A stretch of 64,000 nucleotides of DNA from Deinococcus aestuarii (GTDB lineage: Bacteria; Deinococcota; Deinococci; Deinococcales; Deinococcaceae). The notes beneath the pieces are model-generated. The model had not been told where the DNA came from and did no database searches. It saw only the letters and a list, made by a program, of their open reading frames with translations. This document shows, one piece after another, positions 19,136 to 31,764 of this stretch. Each line of letters starts with the position of its first letter. Position 1 is the stretch's first letter. The stretch lies in assembly GCF_018863415.1 (NCBI RefSeq), contig NZ_JAHKSN010000002.1:512804-576803 (forward strand), given 5' to 3'. A program made the translations under genes and the position numbers.

Positions 19136-21595
19136 TCACTTCTCCCGGATGCTCCAGCCCTGCGCGCGAACGGCCCCGATGAGGCGGTCCATCACCGGGT
19201 CCACCTCGGCGTCCGTCAGCGTCCGCTGCCCCCGGAACACCAGCCGCACGGCGACGCTGCGCTGGCCTTCCGGGATAGGGGCACCCACGTACACGTCGAA
19301 GGGCTCGACACTTTCGAGCCATTCTCCCGCCTCGCGCCGCAGCAGGGCGGCGACCTCGCCGTAACTCACGTCCCGGGGGGCGATCACGGCCAGGTCGCGC
19401 CACGCGGCGGGCGCCCGGCTGGGGTCGCGGAAGGTCCACGCGCGGCCCGGCAGCGGCAGGGCGGCCTCCAGCACGGAGGTGTCCCCCTTCAGGCCGAACT
19501 CCCCCGCGATCTCGGGGTGCAGGGCGCCGAGCCAGCCGACACGCTCACCGTTCCAGACGACCTCCCCCGCAATTCCGGGATGGAGGGCGGGCGGCACGGC
19601 GTCCCCGCGAAGCTGGCGGATGTCGAGGCTCGCCCCCAGACTGGACGCCAGCGCCTCCACCAGACCCCGGAAGGCGCTGAAGGACCCCGCCACCCCCGGC
19701 TGGTGCGTGTTCGCGGCAAGGGGGCCGCGCATCAGCAGACCGAGACGTTCCCGTTCCCCGTCCGCCGGGAAGACGCGCCCGATCTCGAAGATCAGGACCC
19801 GCTCGCCCTTCGGGTGGGCCTGCGCGGCCCGGAGCAGGCTGGGGTAGAGGGCCGTGCGCATCCCGGTGCGGTCGGCAGTGAGGGGATTGCGGAGGCGGAC
19901 GGTGGGCGTGGCGCTGCGGGCCTTTCCCGCCTCCTCGTCGCTGGTGAAGGTGTAGGTCACGACCTCCTGGAAGCCCAGGCCGGACAGGGCGCGGCGGAGG
20001 GTCGTTCTCGCCGCACTCTCCCGCTCCGCGCCGAGGTTGCTCTCGTGGACCCGCAGGTTCGGCAGCGTCTCGGGGAGGTCGCCGTAGCCGTGCAGCCGGG
20101 CCACCTCCTCGGCGAGGTCCTGCCAGATGCCCATGTCCACCCGCCAGGAGGGCGGCGTCACGGTCAGGCGGTCGCCCTCGCGCTCGACCCGGCAGCCCAG
20201 GCGGGTGAGGATGTCCGCCATCTCCCCCGTGCTCACCTCCATGCCGAGGAGGGCGCGAATCTGGTCCCCCGTCGCCTCGATGACTCCGGGAAGGTCGGGG
20301 GTGCCGACGAGGGTCGCGCCGGGGTGGGCCTGTCCGCCGCCGTGCTCGGCCAGCAGCCCCGCCACCCGGTCGGCGCCGCGCGGGGCGAGGAGGGGATCGA
20401 CGCCGCGCTCGTAGCGGTACACGGCGTCGGTCTTCAGGCCGAGCCTGGTACTCGTGCGCCTCAACAACACGGGGTCGAAGTGGGCGGACTCGATCACCAC
20501 GTCCGCCGTGTCTGGCCGCACATGCCCGTGGTCGCCGCCCACGACGCCCGCGATGCCGAGGACGCCCCGGCCCTGTTTGGGCTCCTTCGCCGTGGCGAAG
20601 GCTTCCATCACCGTCGGGATGTGGACCTCGCCCCCGTCGCGGATGAGGAGGTCTTCGGGGCCGACCGTGTGCTCGTTGCCCAGCAGGTCGCGCACGATCT
20701 CGCCCTGACGGAGCCCGAAAGAGACGATGATCTGGTCGTCCGCCACGTCCCGGCGGTCGTAGAGGGCGGTGGGCTGGCCGAGTTCGAGCATCACGTAGTT
20801 GCTGGTGTCCACGATCAGGTCGATGGGGCGCATCCCGGCGAGCGTGAGGCGGCGCTGCATCCACAGGGGCGAGGGGCCGTTCTGCACGCCGCTCACGGTG
20901 CGGGCCGCGAAGTGGTCGCAGCCGAAACGAATCTTGCGGGAGGGGTCGCGCTCGATGGTCACCCCGCGCGGCGGCAGGGAGACGCGAATCTCGCCCTCAC
21001 CACTGGGGCGCGGCCCGGCCTGCGGGGGCACGAGATCGAGTTTCAGGAACGCCGCAAGGTCCCGCGCGAGGCCGAGGGCGCTGAGCACGTCGGCGCGGTT
21101 GGGCGTGACCTCCACGTCGAGCACGGAGTCCGCCTGCCACACCTCGCGCATGGGGGTGCCGGGCGCCGCCGTCCCCGCCGGGAACAGCATCAGCCCCGCG
21201 CCGCTCTCGCCGACGCCGAGTTCCTTCGCGCTCGCGGCCATGCCCCAGGACTCGACGCCCTGCATCTGCCGGACGCCGTACTCCGTCTCGCCCAGCGTCG
21301 TTCCGGGCGAGACGAGGGCGACCATCGTTCCGGCGGGGAGGCCGACGGCGTTGGGGGCCCCGGAGGCGATGGTGCGCGGGCCGTGCGGCCCCACGTCGAG
21401 CGAGAGCCGGGTGAGGGCCGTTCCTTCGATGGGCTCGGCAGCGGTGACGGCGACGAGGAGAACACCTTCGGGAGGGGCAGGGACTTCCTCGATCCCCTCC
21501 AGCGGCAGGCCCATGCCCGCGAGGATGGGTTCGAGGTTGGGGGCGGGGGGGAGCCCAGGGAGGAGTTCTTGGAGCCAGGAGTGGGGAAGTTTCAT
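19136..21595 (-). CDS. pheT: Phenylalanyl-tRNA synthetase beta subunit
   Basis: 819 residues, full length. It forms the alpha2-beta2 enzyme with PheS and charges tRNA-Phe. The order of domains is visible: N-terminal B1, EMAP/tRNA-binding-like B2 domain (about 40-150, GPHGPRTIASGAPN), B3/B4 editing region, B5 domain, catalytic-like core (FQEVVTYTFTSDEEA) and C-terminal ferredoxin-like anticodon-binding domain (AWRDLAVIAPRDVSYGEV to the end). GAGGT precedes the ATG. It follows pheS by about 200 bp carrying an inverted-repeat element. Confidence 0.96.
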   Translation of the reverse strand: MKLPHSWLQELLPGLPPAPNLEPILAGMGLPLEGIEEVPAPPEGVLLVAVTAAEPIEGTALTRLSLDVGPHGPRTIASGAPNAVGLPAGTMVALVSPGTTLGETEYGVRQMQGVESWGMAASAKELGVGESGAGLMLFPAGTAAPGTPMREVWQADSVLDVEVTPNRADVLSALGLARDLAAFLKLDLVPPQAGPRPSGEGEIRVSLPPRGVTIERDPSRKIRFGCDHFAARTVSGVQNGPSPLWMQRRLTLAGMRPIDLIVDTSNYVMLELGQPTALYDRRDVADDQIIVSFGLRQGEIVRDLLGNEHTVGPEDLLIRDGGEVHIPTVMEAFATAKEPKQGRGVLGIAGVVGGDHGHVRPDTADVVIESAHFDPVLLRRTSTRLGLKTDAVYRYERGVDPLLAPRGADRVAGLLAEHGGGQAHPGATLVGTPDLPGVIEATGDQIRALLGMEVSTGEMADILTRLGCRVEREGDRLTVTPPSWRVDMGIWQDLAEEVARLHGYGDLPETLPNLRVHESNLGAERESAARTTLRRALSGLGFQEVVTYTFTSDEEAGKARSATPTVRLRNPLTADRTGMRTALYPSLLRAAQAHPKGERVLIFEIGRVFPADGERERLGLLMRGPLAANTHQPGVAGSFSAFRGLVEALASSLGASLDIRQLRGDAVPPALHPGIAGEVVWNGERVGWLGALHPEIAGEFGLKGDTSVLEAALPLPGRAWTFRDPSRAPAAWRDLAVIAPRDVSYGEVAALLRREAGEWLESVEPFDVYVGAPIPEGQRSVAVRLVFRGQRTLTDAEVDPVMDRLIGAVRAQGWSIREK

Positions 21596-21644
21596 GGGGG
21601 GACCTCGGGGGGAAGGGGGTTGGCAGACTGGACGCGCTGGTGGT

Positions 21645-21790
21645 CGCCCGCGTTACCCCCCTCCCCGACCCTTCCCCACAAGGAGGGAGGGAGAGAAAAG
21701 CTCAAGCTCTGGCGTTCCTGCTCCTCCCCCCTCGTGGGGGACTGGTACAGCTCGCACCGCGAGAGGCCGGGAGGAGGGGTACGCGGCGAA
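21645..21790. repeat. Inverted-repeat-rich intergenic element between pheS and pheT
   Basis: About 145 bp with short complementary arms (for example CCCTCCCCGACCC / GGGAGGGAG and CTCCCCCCTCGTGGGGGAC). It resembles dispersed palindromic intergenic repeats seen also near 46215, 47893 and 59250. It lies inside the presumed pheST transcript and could fold stably in the mRNA. Confidence 0.45.
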
Positions 21791-21797
21791 GGAAGAC

Positions 21798-22947
<1,150 letters not shown>

Positions 22948-22953
22948 GGGGTC

Positions 22954-22959
22954 AGGGTA
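22954..22959 (-). promoter_or_regulatory. -10 element TACCCT of the pheST leader
   Basis: The hexamer is placed 6 nt before the leader-peptide ATG and about 140 nt before pheS. It marks the likely start of the attenuated transcript. Confidence 0.5.
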
Positions 22960-23056
22960 GCGGGCGCGGGGGTGGGGGTCAACCGGCCGCAGGGCGCAGA
23001 CCCCGGTTCGTCTCGAACAGGCAGCGGCGCTTTCGCCCCCTCGCTCCTGTGCCACC

Positions 23057-24553
<1,497 letters not shown>

Positions 24554-24628
24554 AACCCCTCTTTCCCACGTCCCCATTGCGGAGACAAGTCCCCAATCCC
24601 CCTCACCCCGCAGTGTTACCGTACCCCC

Positions 24629-25861
24629 ATGACGAGCACCGCCGAGAAACCCGACCTCGCCGTCCGCGACACGGCGGTCTTCGACCTGATCGAGCAGGAG
24701 GCCGAGCGTCAGCGCGTGGGGCTGGAGCTGATCGCCTCCGAGAACTTCACCTCCGCCGCCGTGCGCGAGGCGCAGGGGAGCGTGCTGACGAACAAGTACG
24801 CGGAAGGGTATCCCGGCAAACGCTGGTACGGCGGCTGCGAGGTCGTCGATCAGGTGGAGCGCCTCGCCATCGAGCGGGTGAAGGAACTGTTCGGCGCCGA
24901 GTGGGCGAACGTGCAGCCGCACTCCGGCTCCAGCGCGAACCTCGCCGTCTACAACGCGCTGATCGAGCCGGGGGACACCGTGCTGGGCATGGACCTCTCG
25001 CACGGCGGGCACCTGACGCACGGGAACCCGGTGAACTTCTCCGGCCTGCGGTACAAGATCGTCGGGTACAAGGTGAACCCCGAGACGGAACTCATCGACA
25101 TGGAGGAGGTGCGCCGCCTCGCCCACGAGCACAGGCCCAAGATGATCATCGCGGGGGCGAGCGCGTACAGCCGGATCATCGACTTCGCGGCCTTCCGGGA
25201 GGTGGCGGACGAGGTGGGGGCGATCCTCTTCGCGGACATCGCGCACATCGCCGGGCTGATCGCGGCGGGCGTGCACCCGGGCGCGCTGCCGCACGCGCAC
25301 GTGGTCGCCTCGACGACGCACAAGACGCTGCGGGGGCCACGCGGCGGGATCATCCTCAGCAACGACGTGGAACTCGGCGCGAAGATCGACCGGGCCGTCT
25401 TCCCCGGTTACCAGGGCGGGCCGCTGGAGCACGTGATCGCCGCGAAGGCGGTGGCGTTCGGGGAGGCGCTGCGGCCCGAGTTCAGGGAGTACAGCGCGCA
25501 GGTCATCAGGAACGCGCAGGCGCTCGCCAAAGCGTTTCAGGACCGGGGCTACCGGGTCGTCTCCGGCGGCACCGACAACCACCTCTTCGTCCTCGACCTG
25601 CGCCCGCAGGGGCTCAACGGCACCAAGGCGACGAAGCGGCTGGACGCCAACGCGATCACCATCTCCAAGTCCACGCTGCCCTACGACACGGAAAAGATTC
25701 TGCACGGGGGCGGCATCCGCCTCGGCACGCCCGCGGTGACGACGCGCGGCATGGGGGAAGAGGACATGCCCAGGATCGCGGACCTGATCGACCGGGCGCT
25801 GGGGGGCGAGGACGTGAAGGCAGAGGTCCACGCCTTCGCCGGGGGTTTCCCGCTGCCCTGA
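24629..25861 (+). CDS. glyA: Serine hydroxymethyltransferase
   Basis: 410 residues. It converts serine and tetrahydrofolate to glycine and 5,10-methylene-THF, the main one-carbon source. The PLP lysine is K232 in [16 protein letters not shown]; other hallmarks are [34 protein letters not shown] and [18 protein letters not shown] (24617-24622) lies 6 nt before the ATG. Confidence 0.97.
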   Translation: MTSTAEKPDLAVRDTAVFDLIEQEAERQRVGLELIASENFTSAAVREAQGSVLTNKYAEGYPGKRWYGGCEVVDQVERLAIERVKELFGAEWANVQPHSGSSANLAVYNALIEPGDTVLGMDLSHGGHLTHGNPVNFSGLRYKIVGYKVNPETELIDMEEVRRLAHEHRPKMIIAGASAYSRIIDFAAFREVADEVGAILFADIAHIAGLIAAGVHPGALPHAHVVASTTHKTLRGPRGGIILSNDVELGAKIDRAVFPGYQGGPLEHVIAAKAVAFGEALRPEFREYSAQVIRNAQALAKAFQDRGYRVVSGGTDNHLFVLDLRPQGLNGTKATKRLDANAITISKSTLPYDTEKILHGGGIRLGTPAVTTRGMGEEDMPRIADLIDRALGGEDVKAEVHAFAGGFPLP

Positions 25862-25955
25862 GCACGGGTGCGTTCCGGGCGGTCCTCCTGCACTGGGGGC
25901 CGCCCGTTCTTTTGCCTCACAGCCTTTCCGACGACCCGGCCCGTACGCTGGGGGC

Positions 25956-27104
25956 ATGGCAGGCTCCCTTCCACCCCGGACGACCGCGGTGCCCGGCGCC
26001 GGGCAGGCGACCTCGGTGGCCGACCTGACCCTCGGGCTCACGCGCCTGGGACTCACGGCCCCGGACCTGGGGAGCGCGATGCGGCCCGCCCTCGACGCGC
26101 TGGTGGAGCGCACCGCCGCCGTGGGGGCGGGGTACTTCCAGTTGCGGGAGGGCACCCTGACCTTCCACGCGCGGGCGGCGAGCGGGGCGATGCCCGCGGG
26201 GCCCGTGATGGAGGCGCTGCTCGCCCACGGGCTGCCCGCCGACCTGCCGCTGCTGCGGGCGCTGGCGGGGACCCAGGGGGCGCTGTTCTTCGGGGACACG
26301 CGCGGGCACCCCGAGGCGGCGGGCTTTCCGGAACTGGGGGTGCTGGCCCTGACCGCCGCGCCCATCCACGACGGGGGCGGGCGGCTCGTCGGGGCGCTGC
26401 TCTCGCACACCTTCACGCCGCACGGGTGGGCCCAGGAGGAGCGGGCCCTCTTCGCGGGCGTGACCGGGCTGCTCTCGCTCGTCGCCGCCCGCCTCGACGC
26501 CGAGGAACGCGAGCAGGCCGCCCACGAGGGGGCGCTGCGGGTCCTGGGCCTGACCCTGGAGGCCCGCGACGCCGAGACGCAGGGCCACACCGACCGGGTG
26601 ACGGCGCTCGCCGTGCGGCTGGGCGCGCTTCTCGGCCTGCGGGATTCGGCGCTGCGGGCCCTGCGCTGGGGGGCCTACCTCCACGACCTCGGCAAGATCA
26701 GCATTCCCGACGCCATCTTGCACCACCCCGGGCGCCTGGACCCGTCCGCCCGCGCCCGGATGGAGGAGCACGTCCTCGACGGGGCGCGGCTCGCGGAGCA
26801 ACTGCCCTTTCTGCCGCGGGGGGCGCTCGACGTGATCCTTTCGCACCACGAGTGGTGGAACGGGGGGGGCTACCCGCGCGGGCTGGCGGGCGAGGCGATT
26901 CCCCTGGGCGCGCGCATCTTCGCCCCCTGCGACGTGTACGACGCCCTGGTGAGCGAGCGGCCCTACAAGCGCGCCTGGACCCACGCGGAGGCCGTGGGTT
27001 ACCTGGAGGAGGGAAGCGGCACCCAGTTCGACCCGGCGGTGGTGGCGGCGTTCGTGCGGGTGCTGACGGGGGACGGCCTCCTTACCCCGCCCCCGTCAGC
27101 GTGA
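25956..27104 (+). CDS. GAF-HD-GYP domain protein (c-di-GMP phosphodiesterase-like)
   Basis: 382 residues. A GAF-like sensor (about 40-180) is followed by an HD-GYP domain (about 190-375) with the metal and substrate motifs [27 protein letters not shown] and [22 protein letters not shown] proteins hydrolyse c-di-GMP to GMP; here it may counter the two GGDEF proteins in the window. The canonical GTGYP reads GGGYP, still a GYP. TACGCT lies 6 nt before the ATG. Its last 23 bp overlap the 3' end of the convergent phosphoesterase gene. Confidence 0.9.
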   Translation: MAGSLPPRTTAVPGAGQATSVADLTLGLTRLGLTAPDLGSAMRPALDALVERTAAVGAGYFQLREGTLTFHARAASGAMPAGPVMEALLAHGLPADLPLLRALAGTQGALFFGDTRGHPEAAGFPELGVLALTAAPIHDGGGRLVGALLSHTFTPHGWAQEERALFAGVTGLLSLVAARLDAEEREQAAHEGALRVLGLTLEARDAETQGHTDRVTALAVRLGALLGLRDSALRALRWGAYLHDLGKISIPDAILHHPGRLDPSARARMEEHVLDGARLAEQLPFLPRGALDVILSHHEWWNGGGYPRGLAGEAIPLGARIFAPCDVYDALVSERPYKRAWTHAEAVGYLEEGSGTQFDPAVVAAFVRVLTGDGLLTPPPSA

Positions 27105-27969
27105 GCACGGTGACCTCGGGCGCGCAGAGGTTGCGGATGGGCACGCCGCTCGTGCCCAGGCCGCGGCTGACGTAGGCGGGACTCCCAAACGCGCCGCGCA
27201 CCCAGCCCATCGCGTACCGCTGCCCGTAACGGCTGGGCACGTGCACGGCGCCGACCAGCGGCAGACGAATCTGGCCCCCGTGGGTGTGCCCGCACAGGGT
27301 CAGGCCGACGTGAGCAGGCAGCTCGGGCAGCACGTCCGGGTTGTGGGTCAGGAGCAGGGTGGCGCGGTCCCCGGCCCCCGCCAGGGCCGCCGCCGGGTCG
27401 GCGTCGCGTTGCCAGAAGTCGTTCACGCCGCCCAGCCAGAGGTCATCCCGCACGGCCCGCCCCGTGTTCACGAGCAGGGTAACGCCCGCGCGGGCGAAGT
27501 CGGCGGTCAACTGCTCGCGCCTCTCCTCCCAGTCGGGGCGGGCGCGGCCTCCCCGGCGCGAGTCGCGGCGCCCGAAGGAGTCGTAGTCGTGGTTGCCCCA
27601 CACGCCGTACACGCCCAGCGGCGCGCGCAGCCGGGCGAGTTCGGGAAAGAGGGCGGCGGGCGAGTCGCCGGAAGGGAGGTCAAGGAGATCGCCCCCCAGC
27701 AGCACGAGGTCGGGGCGCTCGGCGTTCGCGGCGTCCACCCAGGCGCGCACGCTTCCGGGGCCGACGTACAGCCCGTAGTGCAGGTCGGTGAGGAAGGCGG
27801 CACGCAGGGGAGAACGCAGGCCCGGCAGGCTCGCCTGCTCCCGCGTCACGCCGAAGGCATAGGCCTGGGCCGCACCCACTCCGCCGAGGGCGCCCAGGGC
27901 CGCGCCGCCGCCGAGCAGGCCGCGCAGCACCCGGCGGCGGGTGACGGGGGGGGAGTCGGGGCGGGTCAT
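27082..27969 (-). CDS. Exported metallophosphoesterase with Tat-like signal
   Basis: 295 residues. The N-terminus has a twin-Arg pattern ([21 protein letters not shown]), suggesting Tat export. The calcineurin-like phosphoesterase fold follows with DLHYG, GGDLLD, GNHDYD, LTHNPD and [12 protein letters not shown]. It belongs to the YkuE-like branch of metallophosphoesterases; the substrate is unknown. The ATG at 27969 is 7 nt after TACCCT. An upstream open frame to 28059 is rejected as low-complexity. Confidence 0.88.
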   Translation of the reverse strand: MTRPDSPPVTRRRVLRGLLGGGAALGALGGVGAAQAYAFGVTREQASLPGLRSPLRAAFLTDLHYGLYVGPGSVRAWVDAANAERPDLVLLGGDLLDLPSGDSPAALFPELARLRAPLGVYGVWGNHDYDSFGRRDSRRGGRARPDWEERREQLTADFARAGVTLLVNTGRAVRDDLWLGGVNDFWQRDADPAAALAGAGDRATLLLTHNPDVLPELPAHVGLTLCGHTHGGQIRLPLVGAVHVPSRYGQRYAMGWVRGAFGSPAYVSRGLGTSGVPIRNLCAPEVTVLTLTGAG

Positions 27970-28100
27970 GGACTCCAGGGTAGGGCAGGGGGGCGCGGGA
28001 AGGGCGGCGTCATCTCCCCCCCATCCCAGCAGACGCGGGGGCGGGGGGCATCCCCCCAAAGGGGGAGGCGTTCCGTGCTCAGCCGGGTAGACTGGCGGGC

Positions 28101-28367
28101 ATGACGTGGGCGGGAGAGGTGCTGGTGGTGGACGTGCTCGACGAGGACGCGGGCCTGGCGGACGTGGAGGACACGCGGGGCCGCACCTTCCAGCTTCCGG
28201 CGGAGTGGCTGCCGGAGGTGCGCGACGGGGCGGCCTACCGGGTGAGCGTGACCGGGCGGGGCGTGGACTTCACCCCCGACCCGGACGGCGCGCGCCTCCT
28301 GCGCGAACGCAGCAAGCAGACCCTGCTCGACTTCAGCGACGCGCCGGATGGCCGGGAGGGCGCGTGA
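28101..28367 (+). CDS. DUF3006-like small protein
   Basis: 88 residues: a β-rich domain ([33 protein letters not shown], quoted here in part as [12 protein letters not shown]) followed by a charged helix ([17 protein letters not shown]). Layout and spacing recall DUF3006 proteins, which have no known function and often neighbour phosphoesterase or MBL-fold genes. TAGACT lies 7 nt before the ATG. Its stop overlaps the GTG of the next gene, indicating coupling. Confidence 0.68.
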   Translation: MTWAGEVLVVDVLDEDAGLADVEDTRGRTFQLPAEWLPEVRDGAAYRVSVTGRGVDFTPDPDGARLLRERSKQTLLDFSDAPDGREGA

Positions 28368-29182
28368 ACAGGCCCGTCGTCATCATCCCGGACCTGCACG
28401 GGCGGGCGGACCTCCTTGCGGCGGCGGTGGGGTACGCGGCGGACACTTTCGGGCCGGACACGCACTTCCTGAGCCTGGGGGACGCCATCGACCGGGGGCT
28501 GCACAGCGTGGACTGCGCCGAACTCCTGCTCGACCTGCACCGCCAGGGCCGGGCGACCCTGCTGATGGGCAACCACGAGCGGATGGCCTGGGAGGGGTTG
28601 AAGTGGTACCGCCGCTTTCAGGAGACGGGCGACCCCGGCGACTACCGCCGCGCGCTGGAGGGCTTCCGCTGGTGGATGGGCAACGGCGGCGAGAGCGTGC
28701 GCCGAGAGCTCGGCGGGCTGACCCTGGAACGCTTCCCCGCCCCCCTCGCCGAGTACCTGGATGTGCTGCGCCGGGTGGTGTACGTCACCGCGAGCGGCGA
28801 GGTCGTGGGGGAGCCGCCCGCCGGGCTGAGCGTGCTCGTGGCGCACGCGAGCCCGCCCGTGCCGCACCGCCAGTACCCCAATCCCGAGGCGGCGGCGCTG
28901 TGGCTGCGGCCCTTCGACGGGCCCTTCCCGCTGCCCTCCGGGGTGACCTACAGCGTGCACGGGCACACGCCCGTCCAGGCCCCGGTGCAGGTGGACCGCC
29001 ACGTCTACCTCGACCTGGGGGCCTACGAGACCGGGCGGCTCGCCCTGCTGCCGGTGAACGTGCTCTCGCCCCCGCCCGTCACCATCCTGTATGGTCCGGG
29101 GGACCCCGGGGCGGCGCGGCGGTACGCGGCCTTCGGGGAGGCGCTGCCCACGCGGCCCGTGCCCCTGCCCGCCGCCTACTGA
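28364..29182 (+). CDS. Cytosolic calcineurin-like metallophosphoesterase
   Basis: 272 residues from a GTG that overlaps the preceding stop (GTGA). Metal-site motifs of the PPP/Ser-Thr phosphatase-like branch are visible: IIPDLHGRADLL, LSLGDAIDRGL, LLMGNHERM, VAHASPP and SVHGHTPV. No signal peptide. Candidates include protein phosphatase or diadenosine-tetraphosphatase-type activity; the sequence does not decide. It is probably co-transcribed with the upstream DUF3006-like gene and possibly the downstream CHAD gene. Confidence 0.88.
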   Translation: MNRPVVIIPDLHGRADLLAAAVGYAADTFGPDTHFLSLGDAIDRGLHSVDCAELLLDLHRQGRATLLMGNHERMAWEGLKWYRRFQETGDPGDYRRALEGFRWWMGNGGESVRRELGGLTLERFPAPLAEYLDVLRRVVYVTASGEVVGEPPAGLSVLVAHASPPVPHRQYPNPEAAALWLRPFDGPFPLPSGVTYSVHGHTPVQAPVQVDRHVYLDLGAYETGRLALLPVNVLSPPPVTILYGPGDPGAARRYAAFGEALPTRPVPLPAAY

Positions 29183-29220
29183 GCGCCCCCCGGCCGGGTG
29201 CTTTCTGGAGGGAGAGAGAC

Positions 29221-30000
29221 ATGACCAAACGCAGCCCCACCGCCGACCGGCTGGAGGAAGTCTGGCCCAGGCTCAGGGCCGGGGACCCGGGGGCCGTCCA
29301 CGCCGCCCGCAAGCTCACCCGCCGCGCCCAGGCCGAGCTCCGCGTGGCCGGAGCGGGCGGCAAGGTGAGGCGCGCGTGGCGGGACCTGCGCCGCGCCGCC
29401 GCGCCCCTGCGCGACCACGACGTGGCCGGGGGCCACCTGCACGCTGCGCTCGTGGGGCTGGGCGCTCCGCCGCCGCTCCTCGACCGCTTCGACGCGGAAT
29501 GGACCGCCCGCCGCGCTGGCCTGCTCGCCGGGACCGAGTGGCCCGCAAAACCCCCCGCCTACGACCTCAAGGGGGGCTGGAAGGGCCGCGCCCGCAAGCT
29601 CGCCGCCGGGGACGTGGACGAGCTGCTGGGGGAGGGCGAGGCCGCGCTCGCCTCCGAGGACACCCAGCCCTGGCACGACTGGCGCAAGAACCTCAAGCGT
29701 CACCGCTACACCCTCGACCTCCTCGGCGACGTGCCCACGCCGCTGACCGACGTGCTCGACGCCCTGGGCCGCCTCCAGGACACGGAAGTCACCACCGCGC
29801 TGCTGCGGGACGACCCGGCCCTCTCTGGACTGCTGGGCGAATTCCGCGACCAGCTCCTCGTGCGCGAGGCGGCGGCGGGCAAGGCGGCGCGGGCGTGGGT
29901 GCGGACCCTCTTCCCGGCCTTCTCCGAGGCCCTGCGGACGGCGGGCGAGGCGGACAAGAAGGGCAGGAAACAGGTCCCCGAGCCCGCCGCCCAGGCCTGA
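29221..30000 (+). CDS. CHAD domain protein
   Basis: 259 residues with two halves of the conserved histidine alpha-helical domain: AVHAARKLTRRAQAELRVA near the N-terminus and PWHDWRKNLKRHRYTLDLL in the middle. The many His, Arg and Lys on helices fit binding of polyphosphate, which CHAD proteins are known to do. The C-terminus is Lys-rich (DKKGRKQ). It follows the phosphoesterase gene by 38 bp with GGGAGA upstream of the ATG. A role at polyphosphate granules is an inference. Confidence 0.88.
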   Translation: MTKRSPTADRLEEVWPRLRAGDPGAVHAARKLTRRAQAELRVAGAGGKVRRAWRDLRRAAAPLRDHDVAGGHLHAALVGLGAPPPLLDRFDAEWTARRAGLLAGTEWPAKPPAYDLKGGWKGRARKLAAGDVDELLGEGEAALASEDTQPWHDWRKNLKRHRYTLDLLGDVPTPLTDVLDALGRLQDTEVTTALLRDDPALSGLLGEFRDQLLVREAAAGKAARAWVRTLFPAFSEALRTAGEADKKGRKQVPEPAAQA

Positions 30001-30022
30001 CCTCCCCCGGGGAAGACTGGGA

Positions 30023-30670
30023 TCAGACCGAGGGAAGGCCCGCCAGCCACGCCTCCGCCTGCGCCAGCCCCTCCGGCGTGTCCACGTCGAGGAGGCGCGC
30101 GGCGGGGAAGGTGAGGGTGACGACCCCGGCCCGGTGATCCCGCAGGAGGGCGCGGGGGCCGTGGTCGGCGTCGGGCAGGCCCGGCAGCCCGGCGAGGAGG
30201 TCGGCGCGCAGAAGGTGGGGCGGCGCGCCGACGGTCTCCCCGCCCGGGTCGCCGTAGCGGGCGAGCACGGCGGGGGCGCCCGTCTCACGGAAGGCCCGCA
30301 GGAGGGCAGCGTGCAGGTCGGCCGTCACCAGCGGCATATCCCCCAGCGCGAAATTGGCCCCGGCGACCCCCGGCGGCAGCGCCTGCGCCGCCACCCGGAA
30401 AGACCCCAGCAGCCCCCGCGCCGGGTCGGGATTCACCGCGAAGGCGAAGGGCAGGTCGGCGAGCGCCGCGCGGACGCCCTCCCCCACCTCGCCCGGGGGC
30501 AGCACCGCGAGGAGGCCGTCGTGCCCGCCCCCCGCCAGCGCCAGCGCCGCGTGGCGCACGAGGGGCACGCCGCGCAGGGGTGCGAGCTGCTTGGGGCGGC
30601 CCATCCGGGTGCTCCGGCCCGCCGCCAGGAGGACACCCCAGACGGGCGGAGGGGGGCCGGGCGCGGACAT
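30023..30670 (-). CDS. MobA/MocA-like nucleotidyltransferase
   Basis: 215 residues with the N-terminal NTP-binding signature LLAAGRSTRMGRPKQLAPL and the metal-binding FALGDMPLV. The family includes MocA, which adds CMP to molybdopterin to make the cytosine-dinucleotide cofactor of molybdenum hydroxylases, and MobA for the guanine form. The sequence type (AAGRSTRMGRPKQL) fits MocA best. The CoxG, CoxD-like and CoxE-like genes close by support a molybdenum hydroxylase link. TAGACT lies 6 nt before the ATG. Confidence 0.85.
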   Translation of the reverse strand: MSAPGPPPPVWGVLLAAGRSTRMGRPKQLAPLRGVPLVRHAALALAGGGHDGLLAVLPPGEVGEGVRAALADLPFAFAVNPDPARGLLGSFRVAAQALPPGVAGANFALGDMPLVTADLHAALLRAFRETGAPAVLARYGDPGGETVGAPPHLLRADLLAGLPGLPDADHGPRALLRDHRAGVVTLTFPAARLLDVDTPEGLAQAEAWLAGLPSV

Positions 30671-30819
30671 GGGGCGAGTCTAGCCCCTCCTCGTGCCCGG
30701 CACGGTCCCCCCACCGGGGCCACCCCCATCGGGCACAATGGAGGAAGCTTTACAATTCGTCCGAGCGGTCCCGGTGCCCCGCGGCGGGCACACCTCTCAG
30801 ACATTTCCGGAGGTCATCC

Positions 30820-31284
30820 ATGAAACTCAACTACAGCGGTCAGGAGCAGGTGCAGGCCCCCCCGGCGGCGGTGTGGGCCTTCGTGCAGGACCCCGAGCGG
30901 GTGGCGCGCTGCCTGCCCGACGTGCAGGAGGTCGTCGTCCACGACCAGACCCACATGGACGCGACCGTGCAGGTCGGGGTGGGCATGGTGCGCGGCAAGT
31001 TCAAGTTCAAGATCGAGGTCTTGCCCGACGAGGCGCAAAACCGGGTGAACGTCAAGGTGCAGGGCGGCGGCCTGGGCAGCGTGGTGGACCTGACGGCGGG
31101 GGCGACCGTCCAGGACAACGGCGACGGCACGACCACCCTCGACTGGACGGGCGACGCCACCATGCGCGGGCCGGTCGCCACGGTGGGCGGGCGCGTGCTC
31201 GACGCCCAGGCGCAAAAGCTCATCCAGAAGACCTTCCAGAACATGAGCACGCAGGTGGGCGAGCAGTCGGGCACGCCCGCCTGA
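30820..31284 (+). CDS. CoxG-family SRPBCC protein
   Basis: 154 residues, a single START/SRPBCC fold of the CO-dehydrogenase subunit G family: YSGQEQVQAPPAAVWAFVQDPERVARCLPD at the N-terminus (quoted key part PAAVWAFVQDPERVARCLPD) and GRVLDAQAQKLIQKTFQNM at the end. CoxG in Oligotropha is involved in CO dehydrogenase membrane attachment; homologues sit beside many molybdenum hydroxylases. GGAGG lies 6 nt before the ATG; TACAAT near 30750 could be its -10. Confidence 0.87.
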   Translation: MKLNYSGQEQVQAPPAAVWAFVQDPERVARCLPDVQEVVVHDQTHMDATVQVGVGMVRGKFKFKIEVLPDEAQNRVNVKVQGGGLGSVVDLTAGATVQDNGDGTTTLDWTGDATMRGPVATVGGRVLDAQAQKLIQKTFQNMSTQVGEQSGTPA

Positions 31285-31306
31285 CCCCAGCAAGCCTTGT
31301 CCGGGA

Positions 31307-31351
31307 AAGCGGCGCCGCCCCGTCTCCAGCTCGGAGGGGGCGGCGCCGCTT
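31307..31351. terminator. Perfect 15-bp inverted repeat after coxG-like gene
   Basis: AAGCGGCGCCGCCCC (31307-31321) is exactly complementary to GGGGCGGCGCCGCTT (31337-31351) with a 15-nt loop. It lies between two convergent genes and probably terminates both, although no T-tract follows. Confidence 0.65.
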
Positions 31352-31363
31352 GCTCAAAGCGGG

Positions 31364-31651
31364 TCAGGTCGTGGGGTGGGGTGCCCGGTCGGGAGCGGGG
31401 GCCGGGCGCACCCGCAGCACTCCGCTGAAGAACCCGGCGACGCTCGCCAGGGCGACGAAGAGCCACAGCAGCCGCGCGGGGGTGGGGTCGAGCAGCGCCC
31501 CGAGCCACACGGCTCCCAGCGAGACGGCGGCGTGGGCGAGGACGGGCGTCAGGGGGAGGCGGCGCGCGTGATGCAGGGCCGCCCCGCGTGCGCCGAAGTG
31601 CAGCCCGGAGGCCGCCACCATCAGCACGCAGAGCAGGAAGGGCACAGTCAT
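31364..31651 (-). CDS. Small hypothetical integral membrane protein
   Basis: 95 residues with about three hydrophobic helices (VPFLLCVLMVAASGLHFGA, LAHAAVSLGAVWLGALL, LLWLFVALASVAGFFSGVL). No family is recognised. TACCCT lies 6 nt before the ATG. Confidence 0.65.
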   Translation of the reverse strand: MTVPFLLCVLMVAASGLHFGARGAALHHARRLPLTPVLAHAAVSLGAVWLGALLDPTPARLLWLFVALASVAGFFSGVLRVRPAPAPDRAPHPTT

Positions 31652-31764
31652 GGCCCAAGGGTAGAGAGGCGGCTGTCACCCGTCCCTCACCCGCGCCAGG
31701 ATGGATGGAAACTAAAGGGAAGGACCGCTCTGTTTGACCCCATGAGGCATGCGTTCCGCGCCAC